From CAVUNY01 sp963843535 (GTDB lineage Bacteria; Chloroflexota; Anaerolineae; Anaerolineales; Anaerolineaceae), in NCBI GenBank assembly GCA_963843535.1, contig CAWJKU010000002.1, positions 434,001-498,000 of the forward strand: a stretch of DNA of 64,000 nucleotides. The letters are read 5' to 3'. The notes under the pieces were generated by a model, which was given only the letters and a program-made list of their open reading frames with translations, ran no database searches and was not told where the DNA came from. Shown here piece after piece: positions 8,917 to 17,427 of the stretch. How positions within the stretch are numbered: position 1 is the stretch's first letter; each line of letters starts with the position of its first letter. The position numbers were made by a program, and so were the translations under genes.

Positions 8917-10247
8917 TGCCAAAAAAATTCACAGAACCAACGACGTTACCCCGACAGCGTGCTTTTTTAGTAGGCGCGGAAATCCACGGTGTACCGGAAA
9001 TGTTGTCAATAGATGATTCGCTGGCCGAGCTTGAGCTGCTGGCCAATACTGCTGGTCTGGTAGTAGTTGGCCAGGCGACCCAGGTTTTAGACCATCCTAA
9101 TGCGGTAACCTATATTGGTTCCGGTAAAGTAGAAGAAGTTAAGGCATTGGCAGAGGAGAACCTGGCCGATGTCATTATCTTTGATTTCGAGCTTTCGCCC
9201 CGCCATCTCCGTGAATTGGAAGAAAAAATCGGCCCGGAAGTGCAGATCATCGACCGCACGGCATTGATTCTGGACATCTTTGCCCAACACGCCAGCACCC
9301 GTGAAGGTTATTTGCAGGTCGAGCTGGCCCAGTACGAGTACCGTCTTCCGAGATTGACCCGCGCCTGGACCCATCTGGCTCGTCAATCCGGCGGCGCTTC
9401 TGGTCGCACCGGCAGTGTGGGCGGCGTCGGCCTGCGCGGTCCCGGAGAAACACAGTTGGAAGTCGACCGGCGCGAGATCCGGAAACGGATCTCTAATTTG
9501 AAGGCTGAATTGGAAAAGGTGCGCGCCCACCGCATGCGCTACCGCGCTCAACGGAAACGCTCGCGCATCCCGGTTATCGCTCTTGTCGGCTATACGAATG
9601 CCGGAAAGTCAACCCTGCTCAACCGCTTATCTAAAGCCAATGTGTATGTGGCCGACCAGCTTTTTGCTACCCTGGATCCCACCACTCGCCGGGTTAAGCT
9701 GCCAGGCGGTCACGACGTTCTTTTCTCCGATACGGTAGGGTTCATCCAGAAACTCCCCACCCAGTTGGTGGCGGCGTTTCGCGCCACTTTGGAGGAAATC
9801 GCGGAAGCAGATCTGTTAATCCATGTCGTTGACATTACTCATCCCAATGCCAGGGCTCAAAGCCTGGCTGTCGACCAGACCCTCAAAGAAATCGATGCTA
9901 ATGATATCCCGGTCATTCGGGCATTGAATAAAATTGACAACTTGAAAGACCCAGAAGCAGCCCGCCACTCGCTGGAAAATTTCGATGATTCCGTGGCGAC
10001 TTCAGCCCTTACCGGCCTGGGCATAAACGACCTGGTGCATGCCATAGAAACCCAGCTGTTTGAAACCTATATCCCGATACAAATTCGCCTTCCGTATCAA
10101 GAAGGCCAATTAATTTCGCTTTTCCACGAACAGGGCCAGATATCCTTTATTGAACACGGTCGGGGTGGTGTGCGTATGGATGGATTAATCCCAGGCAGGT
10201 TGATGACCCGTTTCACACCCTTCCTGGTGCGTGAAAAGAAGATCTGA
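8916..10247 (+). CDS. hflX: GTPase HflX
   Basis: HflX is a ribosome-associated GTPase that splits or rescues stalled ribosomes. The 443 residues show the N-terminal HflX domain (NAVTYIGSGKVEEVKAL), the glycine-rich and helical signature (GPGETQLEVDRREIRKRI), then the G domain with G1 GYTNAGKST, G3 DTVGFI and G4 NKID. The long reading frame upstream of 8916 belongs to the aminotransferase shadow. The ATG at 8916 overlaps the aminotransferase stop and gives the canonical start, so translation is probably coupled. The C-terminal 80 residues form the usual small extension. Confidence 0.95.
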   Translation: MPKKFTEPTTLPRQRAFLVGAEIHGVPEMLSIDDSLAELELLANTAGLVVVGQATQVLDHPNAVTYIGSGKVEEVKALAEENLADVIIFDFELSPRHLRELEEKIGPEVQIIDRTALILDIFAQHASTREGYLQVELAQYEYRLPRLTRAWTHLARQSGGASGRTGSVGGVGLRGPGETQLEVDRREIRKRISNLKAELEKVRAHRMRYRAQRKRSRIPVIALVGYTNAGKSTLLNRLSKANVYVADQLFATLDPTTRRVKLPGGHDVLFSDTVGFIQKLPTQLVAAFRATLEEIAEADLLIHVVDITHPNARAQSLAVDQTLKEIDANDIPVIRALNKIDNLKDPEAARHSLENFDDSVATSALTGLGINDLVHAIETQLFETYIPIQIRLPYQEGQLISLFHEQGQISFIEHGRGGVRMDGLIPGRLMTRFTPFLVREKKI

Positions 10248-10258
10248 CGCAGGTGCAT

Positions 10259-10468
10259 ATGTTGCAAAAATTCTCACTTCTACTGGACCGTATCTCGGAA
10301 TTTATCGCCGCACGCAAAGGTCTTTTGCCGTTGCTTGGGATTGGCCTGGTGCTCATTAACTTACTTTTTCAGGTTATCCCTGCTGGTTGGCTGACGACAT
10401 CCAACCTTTTTCTTCACCTGGGGATTATTGTTGCCCTGCTTGGAATCCTGCTGGCCTGGGCGCTTTAA
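10259..10468 (+). CDS. small membrane protein, two predicted transmembrane segments
   Basis: A 69-residue protein with a short polar N-terminus and two hydrophobic stretches (about residues 20-41 and 48-69), ending right after the second one. AGG lies 5 bases before the ATG at 10259; GTG at 10253 is an alternative. It follows hflX by 11 bases and is probably co-transcribed. I do not recognise a family. Small two-helix proteins of this kind are often lineage-specific, so confidence that it is expressed is moderate. Confidence 0.5.
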   Translation: MLQKFSLLLDRISEFIAARKGLLPLLGIGLVLINLLFQVIPAGWLTTSNLFLHLGIIVALLGILLAWAL

Positions 10469-10550
10469 CATCAAATATCTTGAGTTATTAAAATAATTCA
10501 GGTTATGGAAACAGGTCAATTTGCGGGTGTTCGCGACCGGATCCACCCTA

Positions 10551-10585
10551 AAAAATAAAATCCCCTGCTCATTTGGGCGGGGGAT
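10551..10585 (-). terminator. Rho-independent terminator downstream of rpmF
   Basis: On the minus strand ATCCCC (10585-10580) pairs with GGGGAT (10565-10560), followed by TTTTATTTTTT. It lies about 60 bases past the rpmF stop. A weaker CCCC/GGGG hairpin at about 10615-10635 is also present. Confidence 0.7.
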
Positions 10586-10648
10586 AAAAGGGATGTTCTG
10601 TAGATTAACCGATAAACCCCATCAAATTCTGGGGGCTCAGTTACCTAT

Positions 10649-10846
10649 TTATTTTGATTTCTTTTCTGTTTCGACGCTAATGACCTCGCGTCCTTGATAC
10701 TGCCCACATTTTGGGCAAACGGTATGCGGCAAGCGCATCTCACCACAATTGCTGCACTGAACGAGATTAATCGCCTGCAGGGCATCTTGTGCGCGGCGTC
10801 GATCTCGGCGGCCTTTTGATAACTTACGTTTGGGTTGCGGAACCAT
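10649..10846 (-). CDS. rpmF: 50S ribosomal protein L32
   Basis: A 65-residue basic protein with the L32 start (VPQPKRKLSKGRRDRRRAQ) and the zinc-ribbon form of the family: CSNCGE followed by CPKCGQY. Two ATG codons are adjacent (10849 and 10846). AGGAG sits 5 bases before the second, so 10846 is the likely start. The gene is alone on the minus strand, with its own terminator, and is divergent from the phosphatase operon at 10992. Confidence 0.95.
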   Translation of the reverse strand: MVPQPKRKLSKGRRDRRRAQDALQAINLVQCSNCGEMRLPHTVCPKCGQYQGREVISVETEKKSK

Positions 10847-10991
10847 CATTACTCCTGTTTTTCTTGCCAATTTCCTTATATAAAGCCGTTGAATTATAAA
10901 GGTGAAGAACTGTGCCGTCAAGATAGAAAAAGGTTGTATATTGTCATAATTGCCCCTTTTCCTGCGGTTAATTTGCAGTAAAATTTGTATT

Positions 10992-11714
10992 ATGGAAATT
11001 CAGATCGCAGTAGCCAAAACCAACAAATATGCGTCATCTGAAAGCGGCGATACTCTGGAAGTCGTTGAAAGGCCCAACGGGGGTATGTCGGTTGTGCTCT
11101 CAGATGGACAGACTTCAGGCCGGGGAGCAAAAACAGTTTCCACATTGGTTGTCCGCAAAGTAATCAGTCTGCTGGCAGAAGGCGTGCGCGACGGCGCCGC
11201 GGCGCGAGCTGCGTCTGATTACCTGTACACTGAACGCAATGGCAAAGTAAGCGCCTGTTTGAATATTATCTCTGCTGATTTTCAGACGGGTACCCTGGTG
11301 GTAACTCGCAACAATCCTGCGCCGATTTTTATCGCCCAAACCGGTGATATTCAATGCCTGAGCGGCGAGAGCTTGCCGATTGGCACTTCTCGCAACATCC
11401 GGCCGGCAATTACAGAATTTCATCTGATCCTTGGCACCACGATTGTCGTCTATACTGATGGACTCGTACATGCGGGAGATCGATATGGTCAGTTCTTAGA
11501 TATTTGCACTCAACTCGAAAGCTTGCTCGAGGATCAAAATCCTTCATCGCAAATGATTGCGGATTCACTGCTGTCTGAAGCGATCCGCATCGATCAAGGC
11601 AGGCCGAACGACGACATGAGCGTGGTGGTGTTACGCGTGGTCAGCGGTACAGACGACCAAATCCGTCGCCTTTATGTTCGATTACCGGTACCTCCAACAG
11701 CATCCTTTTCCTGA
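10992..11714 (+). CDS. SpoIIE-type PP2C serine phosphatase
   Basis: This 240-residue protein is a compact PPM/SpoIIE-type phosphatase domain. Metal-binding acids are visible in VLSDGQTSGRGAK, VVYTDGLVHAGD and PNDDMSVVVL. The middle part (TGTLVVTRNNPAPIFI) matches the usual 'hot spot' strand pair before the second metal motif. No sensor or kinase domain is attached. Such enzymes often act on anti-sigma-factor antagonists, but no such partner is in the window. TAAAAT lies at 10979-10984, 7 bases before the ATG, and there is no ribosome-binding site, so a leaderless mRNA is likely. The 3' end overlaps the next gene by 41 bases. Confidence 0.82.
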   Translation: MEIQIAVAKTNKYASSESGDTLEVVERPNGGMSVVLSDGQTSGRGAKTVSTLVVRKVISLLAEGVRDGAAARAASDYLYTERNGKVSACLNIISADFQTGTLVVTRNNPAPIFIAQTGDIQCLSGESLPIGTSRNIRPAITEFHLILGTTIVVYTDGLVHAGDRYGQFLDICTQLESLLEDQNPSSQMIADSLLSEAIRIDQGRPNDDMSVVVLRVVSGTDDQIRRLYVRLPVPPTASFS

Positions 11715-12804
11715 ACATGGTTATTTTACAGCATTGAACGGCTCATCCATCATTAAGGGATTCGTAAGACTGGCCCGGTCGAGATGGCGGAAAATCATGG
11801 CAGGGTGGAGAGATACTTCGCTGCTGCTGCGCCAGTTTCGCCGGCCTTTGCTGTTTTTTCTACTGATCATGGCTGGATGCGGCTGGCTTTTTTATTTTTT
11901 GTCACAAACAACCGGTCATCCGGTAAACGGCTGGCTCGAAGGAATCTATGATATTTTAACGATGACATTCCTGAACCCGGTCGTTGCGTTCCCGGTAGAA
12001 ATTCACTTACAAGTTTTTTATTTTGTCATGCCGATTCTTGGAATTGGAATACTGGCTCAGGGTCTGGCTGAATTTGGCGTCATGTTTTTCAACCGCCGTT
12101 CGCGCGGTAAGGAATGGGAAATGGCTGTCGCCTCCACATTTACCAATCATATTGTCATGATCGGCTTAGGTCATCTCGGATACCGGGTAGTAAAAACCTT
12201 GCGCGAAATGGGAGAAGATGTAGTGGTCATCTCCCTGAATCCAGATCCTAACCTTGTGGTTAGTGCGCGCTCGATGGATGTCCCGGTTATCGAAGGAGAC
12301 GGCACGCGTGAGGTGGTGCTCACTGACGCTGGTATTCGGCGCGCTCGCTCGATCATTTTATGTACGCAGAATGACAGTTTAAATTTACAAATGGCGCTAA
12401 AGGCACGCAGCCTGAAGCCTGATCTGGACGTTGTGATCAGGATTTTCGACGATGACTTTGCCCTTGCACTGCAGAAACAGTTCGGTTTCAGGGCTCTTAG
12501 CGCGACCGGCATGGCGGCGCCAATCTTTGCCTCATCCGCAGCGAGTATCGATATTACACCACCTATCACAATCGAAGGCCAGCCAAACTGCCTGGCCCGC
12601 ATGCACATTTCCGATCACTCCGGGTTGGTTGGCCAGACCCTGGGTTCTATTGAGGACCAGTTCAACCTGAGTATTGTGTATCTCAGCCATAACGGAGTCT
12701 CTGACACCCACCCTTCTGCTCATCTATCCGTGTCGGTCGGCGACATGATAGCTATTATAGGAGATCCACACGCGATAAATCACTTGGTCCATGAAAACAA
12801 ATGA
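11674..12804 (+). CDS. TrkA-N (RCK) membrane protein with a channel-like two-helix core lacking the K+ filter
   Basis: About 376 residues. Two hydrophobic segments (about 57-77 and 110-135) flank a pore-helix-like stretch (GIYDILTMTFLNPVVAFP). The cytosolic part is a TrkA-N Rossmann domain (HIVMIGLGHLGYRVVKTL, VIEGDGTREVVL) followed by a TrkA-C-like domain (LVGQTLGSIEDQFNLSIVYL). In K+ channels the loop would contain TVGYGD; here nothing like it is present, so potassium conduction is doubtful. The start is uncertain: the ATG at 11674 overlaps the phosphatase and has no ribosome-binding site, and an ATG at 11797 is also possible. The 3' end overlaps the next gene by 14 bases. Confidence 0.75.
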   Translation: MFDYRYLQQHPFPEHGYFTALNGSSIIKGFVRLARSRWRKIMAGWRDTSLLLRQFRRPLLFFLLIMAGCGWLFYFLSQTTGHPVNGWLEGIYDILTMTFLNPVVAFPVEIHLQVFYFVMPILGIGILAQGLAEFGVMFFNRRSRGKEWEMAVASTFTNHIVMIGLGHLGYRVVKTLREMGEDVVVISLNPDPNLVVSARSMDVPVIEGDGTREVVLTDAGIRRARSIILCTQNDSLNLQMALKARSLKPDLDVVIRIFDDDFALALQKQFGFRALSATGMAAPIFASSAASIDITPPITIEGQPNCLARMHISDHSGLVGQTLGSIEDQFNLSIVYLSHNGVSDTHPSAHLSVSVGDMIAIIGDPHAINHLVHENK

Positions 12805-13162
12805 TAACCTTCCTCTGGTTGGGATTGTCGGTCCCTGTGGCTCAGGGAAAACGACATTAATCGAGAATTTGAAAACCTTCGGTATCCCAACCAGGCATAT
12901 TGCTCAGGAACATTCTTATGTGCCTGATATGTGGAAACGGTTAACCAACCCGGACTTTTTGGTATTTTTGGATTGTTCATTCCCCGAGACCGTGCGCAGG
13001 CGGAAATTGAACTGGACCATGCATGAATATCAGGAGCAGCTGAACAGGCTCACTGACGCCCGGCGGCACGCCAATTTATATATCCACACCGATTCTCTGA
13101 CCCCAGAAGAGGTTGCGAAACAGGTGATAATTTTCCTGCGTGCCAATGGATATAACATTTAA
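12791..13162 (+). CDS. small P-loop NTPase of unknown function
   Basis: A 123-residue protein with a clear Walker A motif, GPCGSGKTTL, at residues 13-22. A hydrophobic strand ending in Asp (FLVFLDCSF) may be the Walker B equivalent. The rest is short and looks like a minimal nucleotide-kinase-type fold. No family name can be given from sequence alone. It is the last gene of an overlapping trio with the SpoIIE-type phosphatase and the TrkA-N membrane protein, which suggests a shared signalling or transport task. Confidence 0.65.
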   Translation: MKTNDNLPLVGIVGPCGSGKTTLIENLKTFGIPTRHIAQEHSYVPDMWKRLTNPDFLVFLDCSFPETVRRRKLNWTMHEYQEQLNRLTDARRHANLYIHTDSLTPEEVAKQVIIFLRANGYNI

Positions 13163-13179
13163 AGTAACCCATATCTCTA

Positions 13180-13207
13180 TTCACCTCGACTTCTACAGTG
13201 GTATAAT
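13180..13207 (+). promoter_or_regulatory. predicted promoter of secD-secF
   Basis: TTCACC (13180-13185), a 16-base spacer and a perfect TATAAT (13202-13207). The leader of about 50 bases carries GGAGG, 13 bases before the secD ATG. Confidence 0.65.
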
Positions 13208-13264
13208 CATCCCTGCGCCAGCCCAAGGCTGGTATTTGTGTGAATCGGAGGCAGTAGTAGTTCG

Positions 13265-14677
13265 ATGAATCGACGTTATGTCAACCTTGCTGTAATCCTA
13301 ATTCTTTTGATTGTCTCCATTTATGTCGACAGTGGATCGACCATCCCATTCTTAAATAAATCGCTGCCAACTGTTTTAGGCCTCGATTTACGGGGTGGCA
13401 CGCAAGCTTTGTTGGAAGTCGACCTGGCCGCGGACAAAGCAGTTACCGCTCAACAAATGACAGATGCCCGTGCGATCCTGGAAGGTCGTATCAACGGCCT
13501 GGGTGTCAGCGAAGCGATTGTTCAGGTTGCCGGTGACCGCCGTATGGTTGTGGAAATTCCAGGGTTGACTAATCCGGATGAAGTCATCGGTATTATTAAG
13601 GAAACTGGCCTTTTAGAATTTGTTGATTTAGGGGATACAACCTTACCAGTTGGCACCACAATCCTCACCGATTTTAGCTCTGGTGGTTCAGCCAGTCCAA
13701 CACCCACTGCCAGTTCTGCCGCAACTGCCACCGCTGCGCCTACGCCAGGAGCAGGCACGCCGACTGCCAGCCCTACTGCCTCTGCCACGCCAGAGAAAAT
13801 CTGGCACACCGTGCTCACCGGTGATCAGTTATCTGCGGTTAATGTAGGTACCAGCAGTCTAGGGGCTTACGAGATTAATTTTGAGCTCAAGTCGGGACCC
13901 GACGGTGCAGAGAAATTTGCCACTTTCACTCGCGATAACATCGGAAAAATTCTTGCTATCGTTCTCGACAAGAAAATTATCTCCGCGCCCTCGATCAACG
14001 GTGAAATTCCCAACGGGACCGGGCAAATCACCGGCTCTTTCACCTACGAAGAAGCCAATAATCTGGCAGTCCAGATGCGTTATGGTTCCCTACCGGTACC
14101 GTTGAAAGTCGTCGAAAGCCGCGTGATCGGCCCTACGCTTGGTAAAGATTCGTTGGATAAGAGCACCCTGGCGGGCGCCATCGGTTTTCTCATTGTTACC
14201 CTGTTCATGATCATCTACTACCGTCTTCCAGGCATATTAGCCATGCTTTCGATCATGACTTACGCGTTGATCACTCTGGCCTTGTACAAAATAATTCCCG
14301 TCACCCTGACCCTACCCGGAATTGCTGGTTTCCTATTAAGCACTGGCGGCGCGCTGGATGCCAACATCCTTATTTTCGAACGTATGAAAGAAGAGCTGCG
14401 CAGTGGACGGACTCTGGCGAACGCCATTGAGTTGGGCTGGCGCCGGGCCTGGCCCTCTATTCGCGATTCTAACATCGCCACCCTGATCACCAGCTTGATC
14501 CTTTACTGGTTCGGATCCTCATTTGGCGCCACCATTGTAAAAGGCTTTGCCGTGACACTTTTCCTGGGTGTGTTGATCAGCTTATTCTGCGCTATCATCG
14601 TTACGCGTACATTCCTCGGTTTGACGCTGAATTTCTTGAAAAATCCGAGTGAACGACTGAGCTGGTTTGGTCTGTAG
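13265..14677 (+). CDS. secD: protein translocase subunit SecD
   Basis: SecD works with SecF at the Sec translocon and uses the proton gradient to pull proteins across the membrane. The 470 residues contain TM1 (8-22), the signature LGLDLRGGTQALLEVD, the periplasmic P1 region with LEGRINGLGVSEAIVQ, then the five-helix block with PVPLKVVESRVIGPTLGKDS and the conserved GGALDANILIFERMKEEL. Residues about 138-177 are a Pro/Thr/Ser/Ala-rich low-complexity linker (SPTPTASSAATATAAPTPG...) inside the extracellular domain. secF follows 9 bases downstream. Confidence 0.96.
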   Translation: MNRRYVNLAVILILLIVSIYVDSGSTIPFLNKSLPTVLGLDLRGGTQALLEVDLAADKAVTAQQMTDARAILEGRINGLGVSEAIVQVAGDRRMVVEIPGLTNPDEVIGIIKETGLLEFVDLGDTTLPVGTTILTDFSSGGSASPTPTASSAATATAAPTPGAGTPTASPTASATPEKIWHTVLTGDQLSAVNVGTSSLGAYEINFELKSGPDGAEKFATFTRDNIGKILAIVLDKKIISAPSINGEIPNGTGQITGSFTYEEANNLAVQMRYGSLPVPLKVVESRVIGPTLGKDSLDKSTLAGAIGFLIVTLFMIIYYRLPGILAMLSIMTYALITLALYKIIPVTLTLPGIAGFLLSTGGALDANILIFERMKEELRSGRTLANAIELGWRRAWPSIRDSNIATLITSLILYWFGSSFGATIVKGFAVTLFLGVLISLFCAIIVTRTFLGLTLNFLKNPSERLSWFGL

Positions 14678-14686
14678 GAGACAATT

Positions 14687-15610
14687 ATGATTAACATTCT
14701 AGGCAAAAGATACTATTATTTTCTCTTCTCACTTTTTCTGATCGTTCCAGGTATTGTTTTGATGGTCGTCAAAGGCGGGCTTCCCCTGTCAATCGATTTC
14801 ACCGGGGGAACGTTATTGGAAGTGAGTTTCCCGGGCGGGAATCTCCCTTCGCCAGCAGACGTTATCACACTCTTCAATGAGCTGGATATCAATGACGTAC
14901 AGGCGACAACCACGGGGAACAATTCCATTTTGATCCGATCAAGTGCATTGGATGATACCGGACGAAGCGCAGTCCTGGCAGCGATGACCACCCGTTTTGG
15001 CCAGGCGCCCGAAGTGCTTAAATTTGATACCGTTGGCCCAACGGTTGGTCAGGAAGTCACCACGCGTGCTGCATTGGCGGTATTGGTGGCAGCTTTAGGT
15101 GTGATTTTATTCATTACTTACTCCTTCCGCGGTATCGAGCATTCATTCCGCTACGGCGTGTGCGCCATCATCGCCATGCTTCACGATGCCTTGATTGTTA
15201 TCAGTATCTCTTCCATCGGAACCAATTTTTGGGGCTGGCAGATCGATTCACTGTTCTTGACCGCTTTCTTGACCGTGATTGGTTTTTCCGTTCAGGATAA
15301 GATTGTTGTTTTTGACCGCATCCGGGAAAACAGTTCGATCTACCGTAAACTCCCGTTTGAAACCCTGGCCAACCACTCCATCATCCAGACTCTACAGCGT
15401 TCGATCAATACCCAGCTCATGACCTCTGAATTCATGCTGCTGGCAATGGCCCTATTTGGCGGGGTTACGCTGCGCGAATTTTCGGTGATTTTGCTAGCAG
15501 GTCTGCTCAGCGGTACCTATTCCTCCATCTTTATCGCCGCGCCAATACTGGTCGTTTGGGAAACGAAGGAATGGCGAACCTGGTTCCGCCGTCAACCAGC
15601 GCATGCCTGA
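14687..15610 (+). CDS. secF: protein translocase subunit SecF
   Basis: The partner of SecD in the membrane. The 307 residues show TM1 (10-30), the signature LSIDFTGGTLLEVSFPGG, and the C-terminal five-helix block with the conserved SVQDKIVVFDRIREN motif. AGGAG lies just upstream of the ATG. The gene ends 67 bases before a strong terminator, so secD-secF is a two-gene operon. Confidence 0.96.
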   Translation: MINILGKRYYYFLFSLFLIVPGIVLMVVKGGLPLSIDFTGGTLLEVSFPGGNLPSPADVITLFNELDINDVQATTTGNNSILIRSSALDDTGRSAVLAAMTTRFGQAPEVLKFDTVGPTVGQEVTTRAALAVLVAALGVILFITYSFRGIEHSFRYGVCAIIAMLHDALIVISISSIGTNFWGWQIDSLFLTAFLTVIGFSVQDKIVVFDRIRENSSIYRKLPFETLANHSIIQTLQRSINTQLMTSEFMLLAMALFGGVTLREFSVILLAGLLSGTYSSIFIAAPILVVWETKEWRTWFRRQPAHA

Positions 15611-15676
15611 AGTTTATTGAAATTTCTTTGGGTTGATCATGAAAATGACCCCAATTTTTTTGATATGATCGCGATT

Positions 15677-15714
15677 GGTCCTGATGTTTTTAAGAGACAT
15701 CAGGACCTTTTTTT
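15677..15714 (+). terminator. strong Rho-independent terminator of secDF
   Basis: GGTCCTGATGT (15677-15687) pairs perfectly with ACATCAGGACC (15697-15707), followed by seven T. Confidence 0.93.
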
Positions 15715-15766
15715 GCCGTTCAATTGGATGCCACTGCAATAATTTCTTGCAAAGGAGGAGAAGCAA

Positions 15767-16789
15767 ATGCGTAAGGAAGTTGTGCTCATCACAGGTGCCA
15801 GTGGGGAAATCGGTCACGGATTAATCACTCACCTGGGCAGCCAGGGAGATGTGAGCGTGGTGGCAATGGATGTGCAGCCATTACCAGACAGCCTCAAACC
15901 TTATTGCGAAAGATTTATCCTGGGGGACATTCTGGACGGCATGCTCCTGGGCCGCCTGGTGGTGGAATTTGAAATCAGGACGATATACCATCTGGCATCC
16001 ATCCTATCCACCAAGGCGGAATATAACCCAGAAACCGCGCACCGCATCAACGTAGAAGGAACGCTGAATCTCTTGCGATTAGCGGTGGAGCAGTCTCAGT
16101 GGCAGGGCCAGCCGGTGAAATTCTTATACCCAAGCTCAATCGCCGCCTACGGGATGCCAAGTTTCGCGGATAAGACTCGCATAGGTAAGGTAAAGGAAAA
16201 TGAATGGCTCCAACCCACGACCATGTACGGCTGTAATAAGCTGTACTGCGAGCATCTCGGACGGTATTACACCCATCATTACCGCCAGTTAGCAGCTGAC
16301 CATAATGCCAACTCGGTCGATTTCCGCAGTATCCGCTTTCCAGGTCTGATCAGCGCTGTAACCATACCTACCGGGGGTACCAGTGATTATGGTCCGGAGA
16401 TGCTGCATCACGCCGCACAATGCCTGCCTTACCGGTGTTTCGTGCGTCCCGACGCCTGCCTGCCGTTCATGGTCATGCCGGATGCGATCAAATCTTTGCT
16501 GTCACTGGAAGCCGCCCCGCGCGAAAAGCTGTCTCAGCTTATTTACAATGTGACCAGTTTCAGTATGACCGCTAAAGAAATCGCCGATGTGGTATTAATC
16601 CATTTCCCGAACGCGGAAATATCCTTCGAACCGGATGCGAAACGCCAGGGTATCGTCGACACCTGGCCAGGTGATATTGACGATAGCGCAGCCCGGTCTG
16701 ATTGGGGCTGGCTGCCAGATTATGGTCAGGAACGAGCTTTCGATGAATATCTCATTCCGGCGATTAAACAGCGCTACCATTGTCAATAA
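15767..16789 (+). CDS. SDR-type L-threonine 3-dehydrogenase-like NAD-dependent epimerase/dehydrogenase
   Basis: An extended short-chain dehydrogenase of 340 residues. The NAD motif is TGASGEIGHGL near the N-terminus. The catalytic YxxxK is in TTMYGCNKLYCE, with the Ser in YPSSIAAYG. The segment SIRFPGLISAVTIPTGGTSDY is typical of the SDR-type threonine dehydrogenases (compare SIRYPGLIS in characterised enzymes), which make 2-amino-3-ketobutyrate from threonine. A nucleotide-sugar epimerase is the alternative but fits less well. AGGAGG before the ATG is strong. It is followed 27 bases later by an unknown membrane protein. No 2-amino-3-ketobutyrate CoA ligase is nearby. Confidence 0.8.
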   Translation: MRKEVVLITGASGEIGHGLITHLGSQGDVSVVAMDVQPLPDSLKPYCERFILGDILDGMLLGRLVVEFEIRTIYHLASILSTKAEYNPETAHRINVEGTLNLLRLAVEQSQWQGQPVKFLYPSSIAAYGMPSFADKTRIGKVKENEWLQPTTMYGCNKLYCEHLGRYYTHHYRQLAADHNANSVDFRSIRFPGLISAVTIPTGGTSDYGPEMLHHAAQCLPYRCFVRPDACLPFMVMPDAIKSLLSLEAAPREKLSQLIYNVTSFSMTAKEIADVVLIHFPNAEISFEPDAKRQGIVDTWPGDIDDSAARSDWGWLPDYGQERAFDEYLIPAIKQRYHCQ

Positions 16790-16816
16790 TCAGACGCAAA
16801 GATTAAGGAGTTTGGT

Positions 16817-17335
16817 ATGCAACTACCTACCCATTTCATCACCGGCGTGATGATTGACAAATGCCTCATAAAAAGCCATTTGCCTGAGCCCATCCGTCTG
16901 GGAGTGCTGGCTGGCGTATGTTACCTTTCTCATGGCATTCTGGATAAAATCGCTCGCGCCACATATCACCCACCAGATCCTTTGGACGACAGCTTCTGGA
17001 CTATTTATCATCATAAAGTATTGCCGGCAATCACCTGGACTGTTGCGTTAACTTATGGGCCGAAGCATTGGTTTGCGATGTTTTGCTCTGCGATACCCGA
17101 CCTGGATTGGGTGGTGCGCGATTTAAAAAAGAAATATGGCTCAAGCTTTCCTGGTTGGAATGGCCCACTGCTAAACGAAGGCCTGCATTCGTTCTTGAAC
17201 AAAATACCGGTGGTGAACCTGCTCAACCGCCTGCCCGATATGCGCTTTCAACGCAAAGGGGTAATCGTCGAGTTAGGCCTGGTGGCATTGATTTTCGGTA
17301 TCATCCAGGTATTAAATCACAAATACAATCGGTAA
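16817..17335 (+). CDS. conserved membrane-associated hypothetical protein, possibly DUF457/YdjM-like
   Basis: A 172-residue protein with a His near the N-terminus (PTHFITGVMID), a hydrophobic segment (VLAGVCYLSHGIL), an acidic motif (CSAIPDLDWVV) and a C-terminal helix (VIVELGLVALIFGIIQVL). The order His, LSHGxLD, PDLDW recalls membrane-bound metal-dependent hydrolases of the DUF457/YdjM type, but the match is loose. AAGGAG precedes the ATG. It is probably co-transcribed with the upstream dehydrogenase. Confidence 0.65.
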   Translation: MQLPTHFITGVMIDKCLIKSHLPEPIRLGVLAGVCYLSHGILDKIARATYHPPDPLDDSFWTIYHHKVLPAITWTVALTYGPKHWFAMFCSAIPDLDWVVRDLKKKYGSSFPGWNGPLLNEGLHSFLNKIPVVNLLNRLPDMRFQRKGVIVELGLVALIFGIIQVLNHKYNR

Positions 17336-17427
17336 CGATCCGTGCATTTCTGCAGGATGCTTTTATAGAATTCTTATTTTTTTGAGTTATAGTGAGACTA
17401 TCTACTCTTAACCTGAGGTAAAGCTCT

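Noticed and set aside
11674..12804. Ordinary potassium channel
   Set aside because: The TVGYGD selectivity filter is absent from the loop between the two helices.
15767..16789. UDP-glucose 4-epimerase
   Set aside because: The SIRFPGLIS...GGTSDY segment fits SDR-type threonine dehydrogenase better than GalE.
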